Source of the DNA: Arachis hypogaea
Lineage: Eukaryota; Streptophyta; Magnoliopsida; Fabales; Fabaceae
Length of the DNA: 64,000 nt
Reading direction: 5' to 3'
Assembly: GCF_003086295.3 (NCBI RefSeq)
Contig: NC_092050.1
Coordinates: 145,483,699 to 145,547,698 of the forward strand
Made by a program: the position numbers and the translations under genes
Notes under the pieces: model-generated
The model's input: only the letters and a program-made list of their open reading frames with translations
What the model was told of the DNA's origin: nothing
Database searches by the model: none
Shown: piece after piece, positions 45,679 to 57,579 of the stretch
Numbering within the stretch: the first letter of the stretch is position 1
How the letters are laid out: each line of letters starts with the position of its first letter

Positions 45679-47016
45679 ATCTCTGCAATTTTAGTGGCAA
45701 GTCAAAGTCAAAGATAGATTATAAAGATTAGAGGAATTCCTAAAAGCATTTTCAATTAAGATCTTTTTTAAAAGCAATTTTATTCCTTATTATTAGGTAG
45801 GTGAAGAATACACTAAAACACTTCATTAAAGAGAGAAAATTCTTCCACGTTTTCAGTGTTTAGGGCCAGAAGCAAAAGCCATTAATCATTAATATTTAAT
45901 AATTTGGTAGGTTAAACCTTAATACACACTATACGTGCATGCTGATAATAAATTTATATCTTTCAATCAACTTACTTTTCCTGAAATAATAATTATATAA
46001 TTCTTTTTATAAAGTGAAGTTCATATCATTGTCTAATGTCTACCTATGCGTGTGGCTTGGTTTTGGTCTCTTTTTTTTTTTTTTTTTTTTTGTATACTTC
46101 ACTTCACATTGTTTGATATATTGGGAAAAATAAAAGCATCTTGTTTTACACCATCTCATTTTCCATTTTTCCACATTACATACATACACATTAGAAAACA
46201 AGATTTACAAACTTTTGATGAAAAGTATAGTAGAAATTATTCCCTTAGCTAGGGTTCTTTTTTATTATTATTTATTATTATTAGTATTTAAGATAAGATG
46301 AAAACTATATTGTCCTGATCCATTGTAAGTGAAATTAAATGAATTAAGATCGCACCTCATCCGACCAAGATGTTATTTAATTACCAATCAAGGCATGCAT
46401 GAGACACCCTTTTTCTTTTGTTTGGCAAAATTTGGATTAGAAAAATGTTAAGAAATTAGTTATTAAATTAAACGGTATGTATTTATGTATATTTAATTAT
46501 TTTACGTATTTTTTTAGCTAAATAATAAAAATTAAAATTATCGGAACAGAATAGTAAGAGTATAAAACCTTTTTCACAACAATATAGTCAAACTTTTTAT
46601 GAATAATAAAATTAGATATCATTGTATTTTTGCATATTATTTATATCTTGATTATAAATGTTGTAATTATTTGATTATATTGTTTATAAAATTGGATTAT
46701 AAATATAAATTAAATTTGATTATATTATTATAAAATTTGATAATATTGCTTATATAGTTATAAATGTAAATATGTGGTCATTCTGTATTTACATATATCC
46801 TATATTGGGAAAGTATCATGGTTCATTTGCATAATCCAAATTTATGAGGGAAAAAAAATAAAAAAAAATAATAATTCCACAATATGTCTTTTAATTAGTA
46901 CATAATTAATCAAATAATAAACAAATCTATTTCCTTTATAATTTTAGATTCTAGACCAAAAAAAAACTAAAACTATTTTAAATTTAGGTTTAATTATTCT
47001 GTCCAAAAAAAATTTA
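45679..47016. other. AT-rich intergenic stretch, nothing recognised
   Basis: Includes a T run near 46071-46092. No coding pattern seen on either strand. Confidence 0.5.
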
Positions 47017-47374
47017 GGTTTAATTACTTTTTCGGTTTCTATAGTTTCACCGAATTTTCCATGAGGTCTTTATACTTTTTTTTTCTTTTTAATTGAGTTT
47101 CTATACTATATCAGATTTTGTAATTAAGTCCCTGCCGTGACAAAAACATTGAAATTAACGGAATATTCTGTTAAACAAAACGAATATACCTAACACTCGA
47201 CTGAATATTCTGTATAGCTTAGTAGAATATTTTGTTAATTTCAACGTTTTTGTCACGGTAGGGACTTAGTTACAAAATCTGATATGATATAAAGACTCAA
47301 CCGAAAAGAAAAAAAGTATAAGGATCTAATTGAAAATCCGATAAAATTATAGGAACCGACAGAATAATTAAACC
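47017..47374. mobile_element. Foldback MITE, 358 bp, upstream of the DUF1666 gene
   Basis: Arms of about 160 bases start GGTTTAATTA on each strand and share GATTTTGTAAYTAAGTCCCT and CCGTGACAAAAAC. Flanks AAAAATTTA and TTAAATTTA are a near-perfect 9 bp duplication, consistent with a Mutator-type MITE. It ends about 340 bases upstream of the gene's start codon. Confidence 0.75.
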
Positions 47375-47574
47375 TTAAATTTAATTAGTCAAATTCATAC
47401 TAAAATATAGATAGTGATTACACAAGAGAATGTTCTTCTAAACTCTACATTTTAAGTATATACTTTTAAGATGTTGAGAAAGAAGGCACAATTATTCAAT
47501 CTTGGAGGATATCCTGCTGAGTCCAAATGACAGATTTGCCCTTGTTCATGAAACTAAACAAAAACAATTTGCAA

Positions 47575-47584
47575 TATATAAATA
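47575..47584 (+). promoter_or_regulatory. Candidate TATA box of the DUF1666 gene
   Basis: TATATAAATA lies 127 bases before the ATG at 47711, a plausible distance for a short 5' leader. Confidence 0.45.
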
Positions 47585-47710
47585 AGAGATTTTTGTCTAG
47601 AATGTTTTTTGGATATGCATGTTAGAAAAGCAAAGCAACTAAGGCCACTTTATATTTTTTTTAACTTTGCTTAGTGGTGAAGTCCCTTTGGAGCAATTGA
47701 CAGAAAGAAA

Positions 47711-50700
47711 ATGCCACCATGTTCTAAAGAAGAAGCTCTTGTTAGACTCTTCTACAATGTCTCAAGCTCTTTTCAGCTTCTCTTCATCTTTCTCTTCTCT
47801 TCTTCTATTTTGCTTCTCAACTTCATCAACTTCATTGGAAGCTACTCCATTTTCCAAAGGTAATAGAACATGCTTGGTTAACATAATTGTTTTTGGTTTT
47901 GGTTTCTTATTGTTTGTTTGTTATGTTGCAGGGATCAGCAGTATGAATATGTGTCTTCTGAATATGATGAAGATGAAGAGATTCAAGAAAGTTATAATAA
48001 TAATAATAATGATGATGAGGATTATTCTATGGAGAGAGATCATATAGTAGCAGATATCATTGGTGGAGGAGAAACCCTTTTGTTTCTTAAACATAATCAG
48101 AATCTCTCTCATGAAGAATTCATCACCCCCCAAGAGAGCTTCATTGAAGAAGATGATTCAGAAGAAACCTTTTCAGTTCACAAGTCACCAGTGGTTTCAG
48201 ATTTTGGAAGTGAGGAACCAGAAGTAGTAGTAGAAACTGAAGAAGAAGAAGAAGAAAAAGAATTGTTTCCAGCAAGAGATGCTGATTCTGTTCCAGATTC
48301 TGTCCCAGTTGAGATAGTGACAAAAAGTGACATATTGGATAGAGACAAAAACTGTGATGGTAACATCTCACATCATAGCTATAAGACTATATAGTTTAGT
48401 TTGTTACATCATTATTATTCACATGCACAACATAGTTCTTGATTCTACTTTATGCAGAAGATGATGAAGTTGGTGTTGGACTTGTCAAGAATAAGAAGGT
48501 GCAAGATTCAAACAAGATCACAAGGGATGATGAGAAGAGATTCTTCTATGTGCATGCTGGTCCTACTATTACACAATTGGACAGTACTAATAATAAGAAA
48601 CTTATTGGTGAGGAAAAGGATCATAATAATAAATATGATGAGGAAATATTTGGAGATTCTTGCACTGTAGGCTCCACTTCTAAGAGCTCCTCTGAATGGA
48701 GGAGTTCCATCAAAGATTCTTGTTGTGGAACTGAAGACCCTTTTTCTTCATCATCAAGGAGAAGCTGCCCCAAGTGGGAATCTTACACTCTTTTTCAAAA
48801 ATATGATGAGGAAATGTCATTCCTTCACAGGATTAGTGCACAGAAACTTCAAGAAACTGGTAAATTACCTCTCTCTCCTTGTTCCTTGTTTAATTCTGGC
48901 TACCCCATAATTTTTTTTTTTTTTACCAATGTCACCTTTTTCGAAATTTATTATCAAAATTCCATCTTTTACAACTAAGTACTCAGATGTTACTCTTACC
49001 TTTGTTATTTCATTTTTAATAATATTTGTTGGTCATGTAACTAACGTTGCTCTCAGTTTAAAAAGGGTGGATTTTTAGTAATAAGATACGGAAAAAGTGA
49101 CACTTTGGTAAAAAAAAAAACGCCATTGGTTTAGATTGAGATTGCAGCTGTTTAAAACCTTTGGTGCAAGTTTAGATAAGGACTAATTACATTTATCTTC
49201 ACTAAATCTCAGAAGAGGAGAGTGTAATTTGTCCTTTAAATTATACTAATGTATTAATCTTTTTAGTTACATAGTAACAATTCAATTTAATCAGAGTCTT
49301 TAAGATCCATTAAGGTGGCTCCAAGGTCAATTTCAGAGAGAATTGTGTACAAGTTTTCAACTGCAAATAAGAAACTAGAAGGTGATAATAATATCCACCA
49401 TAACCCATACAATGAACTAGAAGCAGCATATGTGGCACAAATCTGCATAACTTGGGAAGCACTTAATTGGAACTACAAGAAGTTTCAGTCAAAAAGAGCT
49501 TCAAGGGTTGACCTTGCTGATCCTGGTTGTCCAGCCACTATTGCACAGCAGTTCCAACAGTTTCAAGTTTTGTTACAGAGATATGTTGAGAATGAGCCTT
49601 ATGAACATGGAAGGAGGCCTGAGATTTATGCTAGAGTCAGGCTCATGGCTCCTAAATTGCTTCTAGTGCCCGAATATCGAGGTATGATAGCTTCGTTAAG
49701 AAATATTTTGTATACTTATTTTGTTTCGTCCTTTAAATCGATATGTACTTAATTAATTTTGAAGAAATATACATTAACTCAGTGTAGAAGGCAAAAATAG
49801 TAAAATATTTCATTAAAATTGGAAGTTGAAAGATTTATAGCAAAAATAACATTTTTCAAAATTGATATACATAGGATACCTATGGTATGTTATGAAAGTA
49901 AGTAATTTCTCTTGCTTTGATTTATGTCATATAATTATTTGTCAACTTCCACTTTTGTAAATTACCTTTATCTTTCTAACCATCATAAAAATAACTTGTC
50001 ATGCAACATGGTACATGAGAAATTGAGTGTACATAATCCAATTATACACACTATTATTGAATACTGATTAATAATAACTGAGTTTTGTTCTTATTATTTG
50101 TATTAAAGAATCAGATGATGATCAGAAGGAAGATGGCTTAGACACAAGAATATCTTCAGCTTCATTTCTTGTGATAATGGAAGATGGGATCAAAACATTC
50201 ATGAGTTTCCTGAAAGCTGATAAAGAAAGACCATGTCAAATTCTAGCATCCTACTTTAGGAGAAACAAAAGGGCCTTGGTTGATCCAACACTACTCCGCC
50301 TTATCAAGAAAGTTAACCATAAAGCAAGTACCGAATTCTAAACTAATTTCTCATTAGCTTCAGTGCTTTCCATATCATTCCATAATATTTTAGCTATAAA
50401 ACACTTTAGCTATTAAATTCTAAATTACTTTCTCATTGGCTTCTTAAGTTTTCAATGCATAAAGTACAATAAAAGCTTCAAAAGTCACTATTCTAAAAGA
50501 ACAAAATGTTTGGGAGACAATAAAAATCAGTACAAAACGGTCTAAAATTACCTTATTTTGCCTTTTTAATTATCGCTTATCTTGTTTTATATTTTGTAAT
50601 TATTGTTGGAATAATTGAGTAACACTAAAAGTAATAAGTATATATTTATCAATGTTATATATATATGAAATTATAGATGTTAGTTAAGAGTAAGTTTAGA

Positions 50701-51033
50701 TTATTGTCTTCCTAACATAGTCATTTGAAAGACTTACTTCATTAACAAAACTCATTACGTGATTAAATGTATATGCAGAAGAAGATTAAGGTTAAGGACC
50801 TTCGGCGTTCCGGCAAGTGTTTGAGGAGGAAGAAGCTGAAAGTGGAAGAAGAGATGGAGATTGTAATGGCTCTGATAGACCTGAAAGTGGTGTCAAGGGT
50901 GTTGAGAATGAGTGAGTTGAGTGAAGAACAGTTGCATTGGTGTGAAGAAAAGATGAGCAAAGTGAAGGTCATGGATGGCAAGCTCCAAAGAGATTCCACC
51001 CCACTTTTCTTCCCTCCTTCTTCTTCACATTGA
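47711..51033 (+). CDS. DUF1666 family protein with N-terminal membrane segment
   Basis: Six exons join in frame: 47711-47859, 47932-48359, 48458-48859, 49295-49681, 50109-50323 and 50779-51033, giving 611 residues. The start MPPCSKEEALVRLFYNVSSS precedes one hydrophobic stretch (about residues 22-47, LLFIFLFSSSILLLNFINF). An acidic low-complexity middle follows (about 50-330). The conserved domain runs from about 330 to the end: RSISERIVYKF, NELEAAYVAQICITWEALNW, QQFQQFQVLLQRYVENEPYE, RRPEIYARVRL, MEDGIKTFMSFLKADK and the basic KKIKVKDLRRSGKCLRRKK. This layout is that of plant DUF1666 proteins, whose function is unknown. Intron 5 must use a GC donor (AAA|GCAAGT): the nearby GT gives a stop at once. 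I infer a single-pass membrane anchor with the domain in the cytosol. Confidence 0.9.
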
Positions 51034-52926
51034 TATGACCCCACTCCACAGAGGCAAAAACACAAACACCAAGAATGCATGATGCGTGATGACATGGATC
51101 ATGGATCATGAATGTGCATGGGAGTTTGAGACTGCACAAAAAGGAATATTCATAGCACACACTTTGGTGTAATATATGGTTTAAAGAAAATGTGACCCTA
51201 CTAACCAAAGTGTTTGAAACATGTGGGGGTGGCATGGATTTTGGAGCCTAAAATCGAAAGAAATATTTTGTGTACTTATTTTGTCTTGTATATCAAGTCC
51301 ATACATATTCTTTTACGATCAGATCAGTTATACGTTATAAAAGAATAAAGTGTATTGAATTGATATACGAGGCAAAAATAAATACAATTAACATGTATGA
51401 TAGAAAAATGTTGGGTTGCATTTGTGTTAGTGGGTTGAATGTTGAAAGTGAAAGAGCAGAGGACAAAGAAAAAGAACATGAAGAGATAAAGACAAGTGTA
51501 GCTTTAGTTTTGCTTTATTAGCTTTTTTATTAGAGAGTATATCTGCTACAACAAGGGATTTGAGATGAATCATAAAGAAGAATATATGAGCATGACTTTA
51601 ACAGAAAAAAAAAAAAAAGTAAAATCACATGATACACTAAAGTAATGGACTAATATGGTAGGCTTATTTTATCTTCTTTTAGAATAATAGTAATGGGTTT
51701 ATTTTATCTTCTTTTAGAATAATAGTGGAATGAAAGTAGGAAACCCCACCAAGTTTGGTGAAATTGCAAAATGAATAAATAAAATAAAATGGAATAGTTC
51801 AACCTTTAAAAGGGTTTTCTTCCTTGGGCTACCAACTTACCATGCATTGTACTATTTTCTTTCATAAAATTAACCGAGGGACTTATGATTTCCTTGTGAG
51901 AATTTGAGCAAACCTAATTGCTTTATGAAAAGTCATACTTTTTTTTACATAGAATGAGAAGTCATACTTCCTAGTATAATAATATTATATAGTTGTGCAC
52001 TTGTGCTATAGATATTTCAATTATCTGAATTTTTGTTTCCTTTTTCATCGTACTTACTCAATCCTCATATCATAAGACAAGTGTCATATTCCAAATTGAT
52101 CTTTAATGATTTTTATATCGAATAAATTATATTTTGATAAAAAGAAATTGTCAAATTAATTCTTAATATTTTAGAATACTAGACAAATTATTCCTTGACA
52201 TAATTTTTCGCAAGAAAAATATGATGATTGAATAGGATATAGTAAATTTGTACCATTCTTGTTCATGTAACTCTTCATACTTTCCGCGAGTATAATTGAA
52301 TTTAATGACGTTCCAAGTTAAGTAGCGGAAAAGGTTCTAAATGTCGATGCATGTAATTAAATTTCATTACAAGACTACATCATTTTAAGTTAGACTATTT
52401 AACATACTTGTTCATGGGAAGGTGATTTATTTTGGCTTTCAATTATGAGTTTGTTTATGAAGACTAGGTAACGTGAACATAGGTTCATGTGTTTTGAGGC
52501 TTCGATTTTGGTGAACAATTTTGATGTCAGCTTAATTTTGAGGATTCAAAGGGGTTACATTCTTCCCAATTTCCACGAATTATATGGCTAAAATATTCTG
52601 TGTTTTAATCCAAATTAAAATATATCATCATCCCTTGGTTTATTTGATTACATGCCACTGTATTCCAACAATTCCTAATCTCTGTTTTTTATGTAGTTCT
52701 CTGTAGAAACTATTGTAGTATTTCTGATAAAATAAATATCCACTGAAACAATTCATTCAAGTTTCAATTGAGAAACTTGCATACATTATTTTGTTGTTGA
52801 AAGACTAGAAACTTGCATATATAAAATTGTAGCACTATACAATTTTCTTTCGCCTACTATACAAAATTGAGAAAAAAAAAATCTAGAAATGTTTCTATAA
52901 GAGAACTTGCACTCTGAATAACTGCA
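51034..52926. other. Space between convergent DUF1666 and MDN1 genes
   Basis: Holds both 3' UTRs. A 36-base direct repeat with TTATTTTATCTTCTTTTAGA occurs twice at about 51664-51723. No other gene or element seen. Confidence 0.5.
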
Positions 52927-53461
52927 TCAATTCAAATGCTGCATAAGCTCCAGCCACTGAAATCACCCCAATAAAAAAAATTAACAGAAGAAAGCATTGC
53001 AAACTTTAAACATACAGAACCATTTACATTTTCACAAATAATTTAAAAAATTTTTCCTTTTTCTCCCAAAAGGAAAGGCAGGGTCATTTACCTGTCTAAG
53101 TAGGTCTGCAAGAGTTCTTGGCAGTGCTTCAATGTTCCTCAGAACGACATAGTAGGGAAACGGAAAAGAATCCATGTACTTGGAAAACCTTGGTGTTCCG
53201 TCCTCAAAAGATGCTTCCTGCAAAACTCGACGAGGTCAAGATCAGGGGAAAGTGTGATGTGCTCTCATGAAATATGTAAGTTGCGCAAAAAGAGAAGATA
53301 CCATGAGATCCATAATTGACTTCTCAGATTTATCCAGAACCAAAAACATAACCAATCGATTACTAGTCAATAAATCTCTAACACGTCGCCTCAACCTCTC
53401 CTGGAGACATCAAATATTGTAGACCAGTCAGCAAAGAAATTAAGCGTTATGAAAAAAAATA

Positions 53462-53495
<34 letters not shown>

Positions 53496-56400
53496 CCTTG
53501 ATATGTGATCAGATACCTTTTCATGAAAAATACCATCTGAAATTATTAATACAAGTTGCTGTAGAGGGTTATGACCGGATGGAAGGCGCGCTTGTACAAC
53601 CGCAGAATCTAATTTGTTGGTCAAATACTTTAACAGATCAAGAACTGGTTCATCAACTATAGTATTCTCTTGCTTGAATGTCAAATTAGAGACCATCTGC
53701 TCATCAGTAGTTCAAATCGACAGTTAGATCGGTTTTCATGAATATACAATTCGAGTACGTCAACTAAGAGAGTACGTCAACTAAAGAGAGAACCAAGCTT
53801 TATGTTGATCCAACTAACCTTTATCCCAGCCTCCACAGAAAATGACCTGTCAAAGTCATGTAGTAACTTTATGTTTCCTTTGGTTCCAAAGCTTGCAACA
53901 GCAAAGCTCCCCAATTCGAGTTGAGAAATGGCACGGCATACCGTGACCAAAGCTTCGATAGCAACATCACCACTACTACTCTCCGACATACTGAGTGAAT
54001 CATCAACAGCAATTACTACTTGGTAGTCACGCTTGTTGGGTCTGGTCAGCCTCATCCATATTTTATCTTTAGTATAGTAACTTGCTATGAATTGAATCAC
54101 CTGATTTTTTTTTTTTTTTTATTGAAAGTGATGAAAAAAGAGTCAATAGTAAGTTCACCAAAATGCAGATAAAATGTTATTCATAAGAATATTAGCATTT
54201 ACCTTTTTCATATTTATCCTTTTGCCAGTTCTATAATCCCCTTGCAGCTTGTTGGCTACAGTTGGTTCCATTACAAGGCGCAATTGTTCAGCTAACTCCA
54301 TAGACAATTTTGTTGTGCTAACCTCGTATCTCCTCCAAAGAGCAGCTGCATCGCGCTCACAACTAGGATCATCAGAAGCATCTTGACCTTTGCCCAAGTC
54401 ATTGTCATGCACAGAAAGTTGTCCTAATTTTTCTGTGTTTTCGCTTAAGTATGATTTCTGGAAAGAAACCAAATCTTCAGAGCGATTTTCAAGATCAATA
54501 CGTTGACCGGTAACAGGTTTATATGACCCCTCATCTGGCGCCTTCTCGATGTCCGGCATATTAATTTGCTCCCTTTTTTCAGTTTTGGGGAAAGACAAGG
54601 AGTTACTCAGAGAATTTATTTCTGATTTTTTCTTCTCAATCTGCATAGCTGCATCTTTTTCTCCAGCAAGACATTCTTTATCGGTGTCACCATTAACATT
54701 TTTGTCAACCTGCTCCATTGATGCAGGCCCCAAAGCCTGATCTGTCCCCTTTTCAAATTCTGAAACATAGCCATATTCATCTGCATTATCATCGTCCATT
54801 TCACCATGCTGCTCCATGTTATTTTCCTGAAGATCACCAGACACCCTAACCCTTTCCTTCCAGTGCTCAAGTGCATCCCCTACACTTCGATAAGGATTAG
54901 GTTGATTTTCCTGAATAAATGAATGCTCATTCTGCGGAAGATGGGATTCAGATCGATTTTCATTGATTCCTCCAGTATTTGATGAATCTGACATCTTAAT
55001 ATCCATCTCAGACATACTATTAGAAGGAAAGCCTCCCAAGAGAGCAGGATTATCAATATTATGTTGGCTATTTGAAAATTCAGGTTCTGCTGTTATATTT
55101 TCAGAACTGGAAGTCTGCCGATCAACATTAGACTGTGATGACGATTTAGCAGTGAAAATTTGATCGTTTACCATACCAGAAGATTCAGATGTATCTTTCT
55201 TAGGATCCATGAGATCCATCTCGGCATTCTTTTGGCCCTGTCCAACATCTTCCTTTTCTGTGGTTGCATCAACTTCAGTATGAACTTCTTCCATAATTTC
55301 ATCAGGGGGGCCTGTCTCTTCCCCCTGGTCCCCTTCTTGCATTTCATTCTCAGCTAACTCACCTTGTCCTTCAGGATCTCCCTCTTCCATGGGTTCTGCA
55401 TCTTCCCCCATATCCAAATCCTCATCCATGTCAGAAGTTTGATTTAACTCATCAGGCATCAACCCAGTAGATTCAGAATATGCTGTTTCCTTGTCCATAT
55501 TCAACTCTTCTACATTGTCTCCATCCCCAGTTTCATCTTGGCTCGCAGTTTCATCATTCTGAGCATTGCCTTCGTCATAATTACCATTGCCAGTTTCATC
55601 TGTGGCATCATCCTTAGCTCTCATCTCTTTAGTGCTTCCATCTTGATCCCTAACTGAAGGTCCAGATTCATATTTTTCATTTGAATCATTCGGAGTTTCA
55701 TCTTCATTCTTATCCCAGAATTTCTCATCAACTGCTTCACTATCTGGCCCAGTTGGCCCCATTTCAGATTCAAGTTCATCATTCTCACCATCAATATCTT
55801 CATCATCCCCTGAGTCCTCACTTAGGCTTACTGCATCAGCTGTAAAATCCTGTTCCATCTCGATACCAGAATTATTGCTACTAGGGACATCCTTGGAGTC
55901 ATTTAATTTTTCATTTTGCTGCACCATCCAATATAAACAAGAAATATAGTTTAAAATTCCAAGTCCAACCAGAAAACCTCATCAAAACTTACAAAATAAG
56001 CAGGTTTGAGGTTGCTAACCTGGTCACGGGATCCCAGCAGCTGGTCTTCGTCATTAATCTGATCACTGACATCATTCAGTCCTACACCCTCCCCCATGCC
56101 AGTTCCATTAGCATCTTCAGATGATTTGAGGTTACCATCTTCATCCCGGTTTTCATTAGAAACTCCAAAACCTTCCGAAAACAAAGACGCTAAAATAGTT
56201 GCAATCACATGAGTTGTAACTGAAACCTACAAGTTGGCATTCCAATCAAATTATCAAATTCGGCACTGGGAAAATGACAGTGAATTGATGACAATTTATA
56301 CCCCCCCCCCCAAAAAAAAAAACAACACACACACAAAAAAACACTCTGAAAACAATTATCAGTACATCAGAAGATGAGATTTTCTATAATCAATCATTAT

Positions 56401-57544
56401 AACAGAATATGGCAACTATAAAAACACAGTATTAAAAATAAGCTCTGGAATGAAAAAACAAAAAAAAATGAGATAAAGAGATAAAAAAAACTGTATGCTT
56501 ATACATAAGATGAGATAAGAGATAATTAAGCTTACAGATCTGTGCATGTCTAAGAAATTTTCCATGAGCTCTTTACTGAAATTCAGCAATAGGTCCATGA
56601 GCATATGTAGATCTCTAAAGCTGGCTCCTACTTTGCAAGAATAGCTGTTAACTTTATTGTCAGCATGATTGACCAACTTCTCCTACAGAGACACAGAAAA
56701 CCCATCATTGATTGATTTATCTAGCAAGAAACAGTACCGAGACAAAACCAAACTTACCCCAAAAGCAACTGTTTTGAAAATCTCATCACAGAGCATGTCC
56801 AAGCTGAGATTTGCAACAAATGACTGAAATAGCAATTCCCCCGTGCCAAGATTTACCAAGGACTCTTCAACAGTAGGGATGTTGCTAGACAAACATAAAT
56901 TCTGGAAAACAGTTGCAATATGTTTATATGTAGACGCAAGGGCCTGATCGAAGTCAGCATTGAGCTCTTCACAGCTTTTTCCATCAGAGCTGTGTTTAGC
57001 AGATGACTCTACAGGAATGGAACTTTCCATTTTCGCAATGGTTAACTCTTCCTCAATTAATTTTGCCTGAGAAGTAAATGATTTTTCAACTGAGTTTCCC
57101 AATCAAATAATCAGGTTTCGAAAAGGTTATACGAACAGATCATGTACCTTCTCAATTATTTCTTGAAATTGATGAATCAAAATTTCTTTGACTTTGCACC
57201 TATCAGGATCATGCTCCCACAGTTCTAGAAGACGTGAGTTGAACACATTTAAAGCCTTGAAATTTTCGGTTAACAGCTGCTCCATATCTTGTGTAACAAT
57301 GCAAATATGTGTGGTTGAAGTCAATGCAGTGACAGCTTTCGTCCCCCCAATCAGGTAACGATCCAATGATTCCTGTATTACGTTTTGATATATACCAAGA
57401 AATAGGAATGATTAATAAAGAACTTTGCATGATTCACAACCTCAAGACTGATATCAATAATCAATATAATATTCTTAGGAAGAAAAAATAATTTACAGAG
57501 AATCAACGAAATCAACTTCTGGGAGGAGGAGGAGGAGGAGGGGG

Positions 57545-57579
<35 letters not shown>

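Noticed and set aside
51270..51521. 83-codon plus-strand frame after the DUF1666 gene
   Set aside because: No domain and AT-rich; lies in the likely 3' flank.
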